Positions 1 through 11,121 are shown, numbered from the stretch's first letter. The stretch: DNA of 64,000 nucleotides from Mesocentrotus franciscanus (GCA_037976565.1 CP137673.1:1600851-1664850), one strand, 5' to 3'. Notes: a model not told the origin generated them from the letters alone. Numbers and translations: made by a program.

Positions 1-660
1 ACTGCTTGCCACCGAGCGTTCAATCAGCGAAGGAGCCCATCTAACGTGGTCTTTCCAACCAAGAACTGCACAATGAGGCGCAGTGCGTCCACGCTATAAG
101 ACGCAGGATCCCACTGGACATCCTGTGCACGGAAGTACTCCGGAAAGTGTGTTAAATATGATGCAGTTTAATACTAGACGATGTACAATTAACCACAAAC
201 AAGCATGGCCCCAGCACCCTCGGTAGCTCTCTCCTTCTCGTAAAGCCACCACCTAGGGTCACCCTTCTTTCGGTTGCTCTTGGCAACCTTACCAGGAACT
301 GCGGTTGGTCTTGCACTCCGCCACATCCTGGCAAATCCGCCACTGCAGCTCCCTTATAGATCATCCTCTTACGATTGAATCTCTCTCTCGAGGGGGGGGC
401 TACTACCGATCCAACAAGATCTGAATTCGACAGAGTCGACTGGTTGGTTGCTCAGGTCGTGGGTCCGCCGTTTCAGCCCCCACATGGTTAAGTGCAGTTG
501 GTCCCAAAGCAGCGGAGCCTCCTGCAACACATCTGATGTGAAGGTTGTGGCAGGTCCCGCGATAAGCGGGTCTGCCGTATCCATCTTTATTTGAGAAGTT
601 GCGGCTGGTCCCTTACTTAACGGGTCCGCCGTAGCAACTTTCTGTAAATAAAAATAGACG
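1..660 (-). other. Unassigned coding-like fragments
   Basis: Two minus-strand stretches look coding but match no family I recognise. From 641 down to 369 a 90-codon open frame follows a good acceptor (TTTATTTACAG at 654-642). It contains two imperfect copies of a motif of about 17 residues, one starting TADPLSKGPAAT and one TADPLIAGPATT, and ends in a stop. From about 165 down to 24 a second frame of about 42 codons (containing FPEYFRAQDVQWDP) also ends in a stop. A retroelement gag remnant and a truncated host gene at the window edge are both possible. The region is less AT-rich than its surroundings. Confidence 0.25.
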
Positions 661-860
661 GGTTTGTCGAATTAGGTAATGCTATCAATCAGATATGATT
701 ATTTATGTCTGGGGACTGACCTTTACCGTCACCATCCGAAAGACGTGACTCAGTTTCGAACCGCCTGAGCCAGTTTGTAGGCGAAGACAGAGAGCTGATC
801 AAGTGAATGTGCCGCTAAGCCAACTCACAACCAGTAACACTAATGAGTGACAGTCGTCGT

Positions 861-1290
861 AGGGTGCGTTTATCGTGTCTTGCCACAGATATGTACATAT
901 CGAACCCCACTATCGAACCCCACTATACGAACGTGATTTTCGGGATGTCGCGTTTATCGTCTCTTCACGATTCAAAATAAAGGTCTTGTCTCTGCGCAGC
1001 TCCTTTGCGCCGTTTGACCCGGGAAGCGGATTAGCCTGGGAAGGTCCATAGAGCTATATGGGAAGGTCCGATTTGTATGTGGGGTTCAAAACAGCTTTGC
1101 GTTTATCGTGTCTCAGAAACGTGATTCTGGCTGTATGTCACATTCAAAACGCACTTTTTTCGGCGTTACAGTATGCCCATATCTAAAGACGTTTGAAAAA
1201 GGCTTTGCGTTTATCGCCTTAAAAATTGCCTGAAAGACGTTTGAAAACGCTGATTTTAGACAAAAAATTGGTCGATAAACGCAACCTTAG
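861..1290. repeat. GCGTTTATCG subterminal-type repeats
   Basis: The 10-mer GCGTTTATCG occurs in direct orientation at 866, 950, 1100 and 1207 (first and third extended to GCGTTTATCGTGTCT) and once inverted as CGATAAACGC at 1273-1282. Clustered direct and inverted copies of a short word in ~430 bp are typical of the subterminal region of a DNA transposon, but no termini or target duplication were found. Confidence 0.45.
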
Positions 1291-1786
1291 ACCTCTACTA
1301 GTTTGTCAGACCTTTGTTTGATCTGGTTCACTACCAGAAAGTTTGAATTTTAAAAATATGACCTTTGTAATGTCTGATTTTTCTTCGCACGTTATCTAGA
1401 TCTAGACTTTAATTAAAATATTGTAAAATGGGAAATAATTTAGAGATCTAGTATGTGAAAAGATTTCTTGGTTTCAATCATTCTTGATCTAAAATTCTTT
1501 CCACTATCATTAGCAGTCTTAAAATTGTTGTACATTTTCATTTTTTTCATGTCAGTCACAAATGAAACTCAGGAAGGAGGTGCAATCGGACCATCCTTTT
1601 TATTTATCTTATTTTTTTATTTTTTTTAAAGTAAAGACGTGCATACGTCAAGCTGGTGAACTTGTTTTCAAATGTGTTTGTCTCTCAAATTTCGGATGTG
1701 TCCCCTTGAAATTTTGGATGAGATTTCCACCCAATTAGGTGAATAAATATGCACCCCCTCTTTTGTTTTAATCCAAAAAGGCTTTG
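1291..1786. other. AT-rich spacer
   Basis: No gene or RNA is visible here. The sequence is AT-rich with T and A runs. It ends at the left target duplication (CATGGAAG, 1787-1794) of the large hAT-like element. Confidence 0.6.
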
Positions 1787-1852
1787 CATGGAAGCAGTGG
1801 CGTAATGAGCAAAAAAGTTTGGGGGGCTGGCAGACAAAAAAAAAAATTTGTT

Positions 1853-2530
1853 TGTTTTTTTGTTGCTATTTTGAACGCCCCGGCCCGTAAGTGATGTTTT
1901 CCTGGCATCTACTAACACAATGGAGACCATAAAAAGCAGTGCATGATAACGTCTTTTAAAATCAAGTAACAGTTTAAACAGTTTGACCCAATGGCAATGC
2001 AGAGCATCGTCCACGAGCCGCAAAGCGGCGAGGCGATTTTTTTTTTTTAGTGCTATTTTGAACCCCCGTAAGTTATGTTTTCCTGGCATCTACTAACACA
2101 ATGGTGACCATAAAAGCAGTGCATGATAACGTCTTTTTTAATCAAGTAACAGTTTAAACAGTTTGACCCAATGACGATGCGGAGCATCGTCCACGAGCCG
2201 CGAAGCGGCGATCGAGGCGATTTTTTGGGGTGCTATTTTGAACCCCCGTAAGTTATGTTTTCCTGGCATCTACTAACACATATGGAGACCTTAAAAAGCA
2301 GTGCATGATAACGTCTTTTTTAATCAAATAACAGTTTAAACAGTTTGATCCAATGACGATGCGGAGCATCGTCCACGACCCGTGAAGCGACGAGGCGATT
2401 TTTTTGTGTGTGGCTATTTTGAACCCCCCGGCCCGTGAGTGATGTTTTCCTGGCATCTACTAACACAATGGAGACCATAAAAAGCAGTTCATGATATCGT
2501 CTTTATAAATCAAGTAACAGTTTAATACAT
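1853..2530 (-). repeat. ~180-bp tandem repeat array (copy 1)
   Basis: There are about four units of ~180 bp. Each holds a block with GATGTTTTCCTGGCATCTAC, a block CAGTTTAAACAGTTTGA(C/T)CC, and two small hairpins: an imperfect AGCATCGTC block and AGCCGC-AAAGCGGC. Units diverge by point changes and small indels. The same array, reverse-complemented, is at 36,838-37,560 in the second element copy. Confidence 0.85.
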
Positions 2531-2571
2531 AGTTATATCCAGAGTTATCATGATTGTGTTTGGTTAAGTTA

Positions 2572-2575
2572 CCAA
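2572..2575 (-). other. Preserved empty site of a foldback MITE
   Basis: Here copy 1 reads (minus strand) TTCAACTCATTTGGTAAC without interruption. At the matching place in copy 2 the 313-bp foldback element (36,475-36,787) is inserted between duplicated CTGG words. The position is therefore a natural pre-insertion site. Confidence 0.75.
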
Positions 2576-2584
2576 ATGAGTTGA

Positions 2585-2660
2585 ATATCTTCTCTCAATA
2601 TTTGCACTTTCTCTCCAGTGGTTTCTCTCCAGTGTGCATTCTTTTCTTTTTTTGGCGGGG
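2585..2660 (-). pseudogene. Captured C2H2 zinc-finger fragment (copy 1)
   Basis: On the minus strand, CACACTGGAGAGAAA gives the classical C2H2 linker HTGEK. It is followed by a degraded CxxC finger start and then ATATTCAACTC. A short internal duplication of the GGAGAGAAA block has broken the frame. The same scrap, in better condition, is at 36,413-36,474. It looks like zinc-finger exon sequence caught in the nested element, not a functional gene. Confidence 0.5.
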
Positions 2661-2695
2661 GGTTAAACCCCTAACCCCCCGTAGATCTGCACCTG

Positions 2696-3775
2696 GTTTT
2701 AGGCGTTTAATTACGGTGAGATGAGCATATTTTGATACCTTATTTGTGACACTGGCAGGTCAATAATTGGCGTAAGTTCTAGGGGCGGAGCCCCCGGAAG
2801 CTCAAGGGTTTTAGGCATTGAATAACGGTCAGATGAGTATCCAGGGACCCGCCTTAGGGCCCTTGGTTAGGTCCAGGGGGCAGAGCCACCGGAAGTTCAG
2901 GGGTTTTAGGCATTAAATTACCGTCAGATGAGCACCTAGGGGCCCGTTTTAGGGCCGTAGGTGGGGTCCAGAGGGCAGAGCCCCTGGAAGTTCAGGGGTT
3001 TTAGGCATTTAATTACGGTCAGATGAGCATATTTTGATAACCTATTTGTGACACTGGCAGGTCACTAATTGGGGTCCAGGGGGCGGAGCCCCCAGAAGCT
3101 CAGGGGTTTAAGGCGTTTATACGCTCAGATGAGCTTATTTTGATGCCTTATTTGTGACACTGGCAGGACACTAATTGGCGTGGGGTCCGGGGGGCGGAGC
3201 CCCCGGAAGCTCAAGGGTTTTAGGCATTGAATAACGGTCAGATGAGTATCCAGGGGCCCGCCTTAGGGCCCTTGGTTAGGTCCAGGGGTTTTAGGCATTA
3301 AATTACCGTCAGATGAGCATCTAGGGGCCCGTTTTAGGGCCCTAGGTGGGGTCCAGAGGGCAGAGCCCCTGGAAGCTCAGAGGTTTTAGGCATTTAATAA
3401 CGGTCAGATGAGCATATTTTGATAACCTATTTGTGACACTGGCAGGTCACTAATTGGCGTAAGGTCTAGGGGCGGAGCCCCCGGAAGCTCAAGGGTTTTA
3501 GGCATTGAATAACGGTCAGATGAGTATCCAGGGGCCCGCCTTAGGGCCCTTGGTTAGGTCCAGGGGGCAGAGCCACCGGAAGTTCAGGGGTTTTAGGCAT
3601 TAAATTACCGTCAGAGGAGCACTAATAGGGGCCCGTTTTAGGGCCCTAGGTGGGGTCCAGAGGGCAGAGCCCCTGGAAGCTCAGGGGTTTTAGGCATTTA
3701 ATTACGGTCAGAGAGCATATTTTGATAACCTATTTGTGACACTGGCAGGTCACTAATTGGAGTCCTGGGGGCAAG
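2696..3775 (-). repeat. Higher-order satellite array (copy 1)
   Basis: About 11 GC-rich units of ~70-110 bp share the core GGGGTTTTAGGCATT followed by an A/T stretch and CGGTCAGATGAGC. Units fall into three recurring types. One contains TATTTTGATAACC and CACTGGCAGG, one contains CCAGGGGCCCGCCTTAGGGC, and one contains CTAGGGGCCCGTTTTAGGGC. These recur in the same order, giving a higher-order repeat of ~300 bp. GGGGGCGGAGCCCCC and GGGGCCCG blocks are self-complementary. The reverse-complement counterpart is at 35,437-36,341. Confidence 0.85.
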
Positions 3776-4246
3776 GGTCTTTTGCCCCCGATCCACAACT
3801 TGTTGGCGGGAGAATTGCAACTGATATCCCCCTTCTTTTCTTTTCTTCTTCCTCTTTTTTTTTCCTTCCCTTTGTCTCCTCTTTTCCTTTTTTCCTTCCC
3901 TTTCCTTCCTTCTCTCTGATTTTTTGATGGGGGCAACAGCCTTGGAGGCAAGGCCCTTTCGCCCCATCTCCTTCTTTTCCCCCATTTTCTGTTCTTCTCC
4001 CTCTTCTTTCTTTCCCTTTCTCTCCTCTTTCCCTTTCCCTTCTTTTCCTTCTCTCCCTCTTTTTTTTCTTTGCGGGAGGGCAAGGCCCGTTCGCCCCCCT
4101 GGATCCGCGCCTGTGGAACATTCCCTCCGGAAATGACCCTCCTCGCTACATCCAAAACAAACTCTGGGCGCAGGCGACTGCGCATTCCCCCGCGTACCGC
4201 CTACAGCTGCCGCGATCTTCTCTAAGCTCTTCTCTAGGCCGGACAT
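3698..4246 (-). pseudogene. Gag-like CCHC zinc-knuckle ORF in element copy 1
   Basis: This is an ATG-started 182-codon frame. Residues 1-20 are leucine/lysine-rich and helical in character, like the end of a coiled coil that continues upstream in frame. A zinc knuckle of form C-x2-C-x4-H-x4-C follows at residues 30-43 (bases 4159-4118, core CFGC...HFRREC). The remainder is a Lys/Arg/Glu-rich low-complexity tail translated from a polypurine tract. The knuckle is typical of LTR-retrotransposon Gag proteins, but no protease, RT or integrase is nearby. It is best read as a captured retroelement fragment. Whether it is expressed is unknown. The paralogue is at 34,455-35,048. Confidence 0.6.
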
Positions 4247-4600
4247 ACGGGTATCCAGACTTTTCGCTAAACTTGATATACGGTTATCTACTGTTAGTGG
4301 CCACTAAGGCCCATTAGTGACTATAAAAAACATAGTTCTTCCTGGCGATTTGGGAATGTATCAGTTTGCAACAGAAATGGAGAAACGCGCATTTTGTTGA
4401 AAATCATGTGATATCACGAACATTTATAAATCACTTGTATGGAATTGAAAATAAGTCATGGTTGAATTTTATTTGGGGGGGCTAGCGCCCCCAAGCCCCC
4501 CACCAGTACGCCAGTGCATGGAAGTGATATATTCTGATTAATTGGATCCAAGTTTACTAATTCATGTTTTTATATTGTGTGTCTAAATAGCTAATCTCAG

Positions 4601-4708
4601 GTGAACGTCGGTGAAGGCACTTGCGAGGAAAACTCGACCAGGGCCGTGGAGGCATTGGAAGCAAGGTTTCAGAGGCAACAAGCTACTGCATAAATCCAGA
4701 AAATAAAG
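4601..4708 (+). other. Candidate terminal coding exon, unidentified
   Basis: After an acceptor-like CTAATCTCAG, the plus strand reads open for 27 codons rich in Glu, Ala and Arg (containing EALEARFQRQQ, coiled-coil-like). It then stops, followed by AATAAAG and a GTACG that could be a donor. The large element inserted only 76 bp upstream, so an original gene here may have been disrupted. No family was recognised. Confidence 0.25.
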
Positions 4709-6098
4709 GTACGATCTGGTTGATATATTTTGCCAAATATTTCAAGAAAAATATAACAAAATGAAAAATAGATTATTCATAGTTAATATCAGAAGGCAGT
4801 CTAGGGCATATAACAAAAAATAGTGGCTTGATATTTATTCGCAATGGTCCTAAAGTAAGTTTAAAAGATTTAACTTAGGAGACAAATTATCTGCTACTAC
4901 TGTTTGTTCTTCCCAATGTGCTAATTGATATCAACTTTATTATTATGTGATTATTTCTAGGATCTCAGAGTTCTGACTGTCTAATGAACTATATATACAT
5001 ATTAAGAGAGGAATCTGTTGACACCTTAGTTGTACTGGATTGGGGCCAAAAGTTGTCTTTCTATATAATCTCAGTGGAAAACAGGTATATAGAAATGTTT
5101 TTTGTTAAAGTTGCTTTCAGTTTCAGGTAGTTATCATTTAGTAGGTGCCGTCAACTGTGCCATTGTCGTTGAGGCTTGAATAGACGTGCAGTCACGCAGA
5201 AATTTTGATTACTGATTGACCTCGTGCAATTCAATTTACTTATGTAAATATGGATATATATCACGCTTTTTTCAAATACTCTTTATTCATGAATTGCCTG
5301 TCAAATATATACATAAATGATCTTTTTATGGCAAAGTTATCATTGTACATGTTCTTTTTCCTTCATTCTCAACAGCTTCGTAGTTCAGGAGATCAGAAGA
5401 TGAACGCCTTCGTCAGCAGCTGTGACCTACTCTTACAGAATATCCATCAGACTCTGCTTATAACCGTGAACTACAACAACCTCCTACAGATTAATCCCCT
5501 GATAATCTTCCATGCCGCCTCTCATGCATCCGTGTCATATGTATTGCCTGCTCGGCTGTTCTTTATCGTGACCGGCAACCAACTTATGCCACTCAGTGCC
5601 CACTCACCATAGGCCCTATTGTTATTTTATTTTACGATATCACTATGTAAAAAGATTTGCGGGTTTCAATGCATTATGCATTTTGATCTGTCATTAAAAG
5701 TTTTGGAATGAATCTCTATGTGTTATAACTACTTAACTTTAGTAGTATATAACTCAGCTTCCTTTTCACTTAAGTGCATACTTTTGTGTTACGATAATTA
5801 TATTGTAACTATGGTAGTTTGGGATGACTGCATGTTGATGGTGTCAACTATTGTTTATGCCTCCACACCTTCGTAGATGTTGCCGGAGGCAATATATTTT
5901 TTTAAACACAAAATGGTAATAGTTTATAGGGATTGATTAATGAATACATGTTGTAGCACTACTTCAATTATTGCCGTGGTGGTTCTAATGACTGCATCGT
6001 TGGTGTTTTAGCCACAGCCCATGAGACTATAGCAGCTCAAAAGACCATGTTGCACGGTCTCATGGGTAGGCCTTCTGATCTGAAGTTTAGCAGACCTT
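4709..6098 (+). other. Mostly featureless; one exon-like block
   Basis: The only coding-like part is 5,375-5,612. There an acceptor-like TTCTCAACAG leads into a frame rich in Ser, Leu and Asn with no recognisable domain. The rest is AT-rich noncoding sequence. Confidence 0.25.
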
Positions 6099-6388
6099 GG
6101 GGTGTTTCACAAAGACTAAGATCGACTTTAAGTTGGACTTAACTATGGCAGGCCGTTCATGCCACGGTTTGCTCCCACCATTTACTGGCATTGGCCTTTC
6201 AAGGGACATATAAATCGTGGTCACAAATCTACAGAATTTACCTTTTTTGATAGTTCATTATTGAAGGAAAAAATAATATCTAAAGATCATAATTGAGAGA
6301 CCAATGGTGAAAGCAACCAGTGGCATGAATGGCCTGCCATAGTTAAGTCCAACTTAAAGTCGATCTTAGTCTTTGTGAAACACTCCCC
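6099..6388. mobile_element. Foldback MITE, GGTGTTTCACAAAGA family
   Basis: Near-perfect inverted arms of ~55 bp begin GGTGTTTCACAAAGACTAAG and enclose ~180 bp of noncoding sequence. The flanking words TTGG and CTGG fit the 4-bp target duplication seen in sister copies. Related copies are at 36,475, 45,350, 46,021 and 50,992. Confidence 0.75.
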
Positions 6389-6939
6389 TGGCAATTTTCC
6401 TGAGGGTCATGAAACTAACATTGTCGGTCTCATGGGCTGTCGGTTTATTTGGATTTCCCCTTTATACTACCTTTTGTCTTGAAACAATGATAGTGGGAGT
6501 GCGCCAGTGCGGAGTTAAGATACAATGTAGCCTTAGGTTATGAGTAGGTTGGTTTTGATGACTGGGTAGATGATGTTATAGAGGTTGCAAAATTTCTTTT
6601 ATTATAATTTTTATGTACCAAATCCCCCCAAAATCGTGAGAATTTGGTTGGTTGAGTTTGAGAGTGGGATGAGATGAGCTGCTATACAACAGTGCGCTGA
6701 AGACTGTTTTAAGAAAATGAATAATATTGCCGTGTTTGTGTGCATATGTAAAAAAGAAAGTATTGTCAATGATATCTAAATCGTTTTCAAAGTCAGGCGC
6801 TGGTCATGACTCATTGTATAGGAGTGGATGAAGTCATGCGAGGTGCAGAAAAAACAAAATAATACAATGTACAATACCTGTATGAGAGTAACAACAACTT
6901 AAAAATAACAATAACAGTAACAGAAACTTCTAAGTATTA

Positions 6940-7020
6940 TATATCTGTAAAGCGCTTTGAGAGGGCCTTCGGTCCTGAAAAGCGCTATATAAGAACTAGC
7001 TATTATTATTATTATACAAG
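6940..7020 (+). repeat. LINE/SINE 3' tail
   Basis: The block AAGCGCTTTGAGAG...AAAAGCGCTATATAAGAA, followed by (ATT)n, is the 3' tail shared by a CR1/L2-like LINE and tRNA-derived SINEs elsewhere in the window (16,660 and 28,220). Confidence 0.65.
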
Positions 7021-7522
7021 ACAACTCGTTAACATGGAAATGAAATCACCCCGGAAATCATTATATCTCTGGAAATCATCAGCATAGCATAGCATGCTAT
7101 AGCAGCACTGTGAGCCTGTGATATTATAACTCTTTCATGCTCGGGGAGATATGGACAATCACCCATATTGGCATTCACGAACTAGCTTGTTGTGCTGGGT
7201 ATAAATAGAGGAACTAGATCTAGAACTAGCCTGAATCGATCAACCACTATGGGTTGCAGTGGCATGGACGACCCTAACCGTAGGACAAGGTTGATATGTC
7301 CTACTAGGCTTGCCATCACACAACTCTTCTTATTCATCATAATCAAGACTGACAGTAAATCTATCACTCTCTTAATTCTCAGTCGATCACACATTTATTC
7401 ATGTTATTTCTACTGATTTGGATTCATGGTTCATGATTTCTATCAAAGATAGTAATCATCTTGATTAAGGTGTTGATTGGGGCGGACGAGCTCTCGGGCC
7501 TCGGGCGAGATTGGAGGGGAAC

Positions 7523-7680
7523 CAGTGGCGGATCTACGGGGGGTTAACCCCTTGGGCTGCCAAGTGAAAATGTGATGTGCATAGAAAAACGCCATCATGT
7601 CCAGACCCATGCAGTATCCGCATCGTCATTGGGGCAAACCACCCCCCCCCCCTTTTAGCAAAAAGTTAGATCCGCCCCTG
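7523..7680 (+). mobile_element. Short MITE with 5-bp target duplication
   Basis: This is a 158-bp element with ends CAGTGGCGGATCTACG and, inward from the right, CAGGGGCGGATCTAAC, flanked by GGAAC (7518-7522 and 7681-7685). The interior retains GCATCGTCATTGGGGCAAAC, which is the edge of the ~180-bp repeat unit. It is therefore an internally deleted relative of the nested element at 36,342-37,583. Confidence 0.7.
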
Positions 7681-7904
7681 GGAACAGCTTTTCATCCAAA
7701 GGGCTATGAATGGGTGCCGAAAACCGAACCAAAATGACCTATCACGGCACAGTATTTGCAGTCTAACTGGCTGCAATAAAGCACAAAAGCCAAAATATAA
7801 ATAGAAAATAAGAAATATGTTGATAAAGGCTTTCCCTCGAGTTCTCGGATCTCGACATGTTTCTACAATATTTGTGCTTGCTTTGTATGGGGCGCAGTGT
7901 GACA

Positions 7905-8225
7905 CATGTCTGATTCCGTCACAAAATCACTCAAAATATTTGATATTGTCACAAAAGAAATCTCACAATGTGATTTTTCCCAAACAATCTCACAGAGTAA
8001 TTTTGTCACGAAACTAATCTGACAGAGTGACTCTGTCAAGGAATTATTCTCACAGCGTGATTTTTTCACGAAATAAATATCACAGAGCGATTTTGTCACG
8101 AAATCAATCACTCTGAGTGATATTTTTTCCATCATGGAATCAAAGTATCAAACCCGCGAGGGATTCTGTCCACGGAATCACAACTGAGATTGATTTTGTC
8201 AAACCAGGAATTGATTTTGTGAATT
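7905..8225. repeat. Degenerate ~33-bp minisatellite
   Basis: About eight diverged units have the pattern TCACAGAGTGATTTTGTCACGAAAT. Each unit contains the self-complementary pair TCACAGAGTGA and GTCAC. On the minus strand the array stays open as a repetitive peptide, but with no start context or domain it is not called as a gene. Confidence 0.6.
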
Positions 8226-10029
8226 CTCGTTACGTAATTAAAGAATGAAATACATGTACCTAAAATTTTACATACAACCAGTTTGTATAAATTTTCCTTC
8301 CTATTTATGTGCAATGGACCTTGTGGCAGATTAGCCCTGTACTAAACACGTTATCCAATAAAGTCTACTACCTAAATTAACCAATAAAGTCTACTACCTA
8401 AATTAACCCATTGTTTTACTTTTGTAACATCGATCTACAAATACTTCAACAAAAGTTGGGGGCATGGCCCCCAAAGAGGCACCCCAAAGGGGCGGGTAGG
8501 TAGCATGAAACTGAGAAAGAGGAAATGAGTTAATAAGTCAATAAGTTAATATCAAGTTCAAGTTCACTTTATTAATTTATTCAATACTTTCATTAAAACT
8601 ATTCAACAAAACATATACAATTTACAAAATAATATCTATATATAACAAGAGAATAACATAAGCGGAGAAGACAAGAAAAACAAGGGGGGGGGGTCTAAAC
8701 CATGTATTTGGAGACAATACAAGAAGACCGGGCCTTATGTAAAAGTTAGTATCCAGTAATTGTATCAAAATAACTATGTACATTATTTGAATTATTATTT
8801 TTTTAATAGAAAGGGCGAAAAATAGTTTACTTACACTTATATATTATCTCCCATATCCATGGCAGCTCGTGAGGGGCACGGCAGACATCCTCCCCCCTCC
8901 CTCTTTCGAATGCGGAAAAATGAAAAGAAAGATGAGAGGGGTTGAGAGAGAGAGAGACAGAGAGACAGAGAAAAGAGCAGGGCCCGCGGAAAGGCGGGGT
9001 TCGGGCTCGAGCCCCCACACTTTTTTTGTGAAAAAGTATGTTGAAGAGAAGTAGAAAGAAAGAAAGACGCTGTTTTGTAATGCTTAAATTGTAAAAATTA
9101 TACTTTAAATGGCGATCCTGGAAACGAAAAACTTACATTGGAACGCATATCAAAGGAATGGTAGGTACAAGCCGTATGCATAGCAAATCATAGACATGCA
9201 TGCTAACTGCCCATAAAAGTGGTCTGGGTAGAGGCCGATACGCTTTAGTGAACTGACTTGATGTACCGTATAGAATATAAATTAATTAATAAGTTTATCA
9301 GTGTTAAGAAGCCTTTGGCGTAAAGGGATTTACTGCAAGGACAAAATATGAAAAAGTCAGACATGATTAGCATAAAATTCTATGGATTTGTTGGTTTTAC
9401 ACCAAGAGATTGTTTGTGTTACGTATATTAATTGTTAAATACAAAAATATACATTGTGCTCTATACTTAAACTTCATGTTTTAGGTATTAATATCAATGA
9501 GCATCTTAGTCGATTTTTTTTCTCAATCTGCGCATATATGCAAATTATATCGAACAAAATTAGTCTCATGTACATCGTTAATTAGTGTCATAGATGGGTC
9601 GTTACTGTTACACTATATGGACAGATCTTGGATAGATGTGGAAATCATTGGAATCAATACGATACGAAAATGATTTTTTGGTGCGTCCTGCGGGTCTCAA
9701 TTACTCACTGCTTTTGCAAAAGTTGTGCGTGAGATTTGGTTTTTGGTGAGTCGGGGACGCAAAAACGCATCTTTGCGTGATCCTTGTCTATATATTATAT
9801 TGCTCTACAAAACAAATCTGCCACGATCTTTAGAAATATGTGAGAGGAAGAGATGATACGGTACTCGCTTGTTTTATATTTTAAGCAGAAATTTATTTTT
9901 CACCTATAAATAAAAATGTACTCACAAAAATAAAGTGTCAACATTAAATTTTCAAATCTTTATATAGCAAGTGTATCATTTGAATGAAATATTGCTTCAG
10001 ACCTAGATTCACGTCATTAAACAAAAATA
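8226..10029. other. Repeat-derived, no gene seen
   Basis: 8,548-8,600 holds a minus-oriented LINE-like tail (CAAGTTCAAGTTCACTTTATT). 8,981-9,060 shares GGGCCCGC...CCCCCAC and an AAAGAAAG run with 35,333-35,430. The remainder is AT-rich without recognisable features. Confidence 0.4.
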
Positions 10030-10150
10030 TAGTAACTTGCCAGTGTCACAAAATTAAGGTATTAAAATATGCTCAAGTGATCGTAATTAAATGCCTAAAA
10101 CCCCTGAGCTTCCGGAAGCTCCGCCCCCTGGACCCCATGCCAATTTAGGC
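10030..10150 (+). repeat. Solo unit of the higher-order satellite
   Basis: This is one isolated monomer of the array found inside both large elements, with TGCCAGTGTCACAAAAT, AAATATGCTCA, AAATGCCTAAAACCCC and the CCGGAAGCTCCGCCCC block in the same order. It shows that the satellite exists outside the composite element. Confidence 0.75.
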
Positions 10151-10187
10151 ATCACTCACCACTCGATTCCCCATCAAGTCGCCAACT

Positions 10188-10240
10188 ACTTCAATTTCAA
10201 TTCAATTTCAATTTATTCATGTTTCCAACAAAACATTACA
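10188..10240 (-). repeat. LINE 3' tail, (AATTGA)n type
   Basis: Read on the minus strand, the block is GAATAAATTGAAATTGAATT, with the AATAAA and pentamer/hexamer tail typical of LINE 3' ends. No coding part was recognised beside it. An A20 run lies downstream at about 10,451. Confidence 0.45.
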
Positions 10241-10977
10241 AATCAATTTTAAACATTTACAATAAAACAGAGAGGTCCACTAAAAAGCAATGTTTGTACA
10301 AGTGTGGACACCTCAAATGATACTTAGAAATAATGATTAATTAAATTAACAAGTTCGTAACTACAAAAGGAACTACAAAATAGAGGAAAAAGGGGGTGCC
10401 AACAGAGACGGTCACAACACGGTCACAATACAAAGAGTAGACAATGCCCAAAAAAAAAAAAAAAAAAAAAGAGGAGAGAGATCGGGGGTACAGAAAATAC
10501 TACAAAATGATGAGCTGTATGTGGGGTTGAGAAGAAGATGAGGAAAGATAAATGCGCGTTAGAAAGGAGATAGGCTTGAGAAGGCACAATATAATATATC
10601 AAATTACATTTTGATTCAGCGAGTAGAGAATGATCTTGTGTTTAAAACAAAAACAAACAAACTACTCAATGTATTAACTTACTATTATCGCATATACTGA
10701 ATACCAAATCAATGTGGTTCTTCATAGATTTAATCCTCAAAAAATATAACATACATAATGCTATAATAGGCTACGTGATACATTTCGTGCAAATGATTAC
10801 AACCAAATAAGCTTATAATGTACGGTAAGATAAATATGACTTTTAAACAAAGATCAGATGATCGATCAGATGATCGATCTATCAATCAGAAAACAATTTT
10901 TGTAATAGTTTCGAGTATAAAATAGTGCGAAATTTACCATGGTAATCATAATAATTACGCTAAAAATATTAAGAACA

Positions 10978-11121
10978 GGGCCCCGTTTTATAAACAGTGC
11001 GATTAATCACAACTTATTTTGCGATTGATATCAATCGCAACTAAATGTACATAAGAGATAGGAGACTGCAAAACTTGCGATTGATTAGGATCAATCGTAA
11101 CTCTGTATAAGGCGGGGCCCA
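10978..11121. mobile_element. Short palindromic MITE
   Basis: The ends GGGCCCCGTTTTATAAACAG and, inverted, GGGCCCCGCCTTATACAGAG enclose internal inverted GCGATTGAT/ATCAATCGC words. The whole folds as an imperfect palindrome of ~144 bp. The target duplication is not clear. Confidence 0.55.

Larger units (their letters stand above)
1795..4516 (-). mobile_element. Composite hAT-like element, copy 1
   Basis: This is a 2,722-bp element with ends CAGTGGCGTAATGAGC on the left and, read inward from the right, CACTGGCGTACTGG. Both fit the hAT terminal form CANNGGCGTA. It is flanked by the perfect 8-bp target duplication CATGGAAG (1787-1794 and 4517-4524), the length expected for hAT transposition. 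No transposase is present, so it is non-autonomous. Contents from right to left are a Gag-like CCHC ORF with a polypurine tail (4246-3698), a higher-order satellite array (3775-2696), a C2H2 zinc-finger scrap (near 2650-2585) and a ~180-bp tandem array (2530-1853). A second copy lies inverted at 34,171-37,856. Compared with that copy, the junction near 1,840 has lost about 270 bp of the 3' arm. Confidence 0.88.

Noticed and set aside
7905..8225. CRISPR-like array
   Set aside because: Units are adjacent and diverged with no unique spacers, and the genome is eukaryotic.
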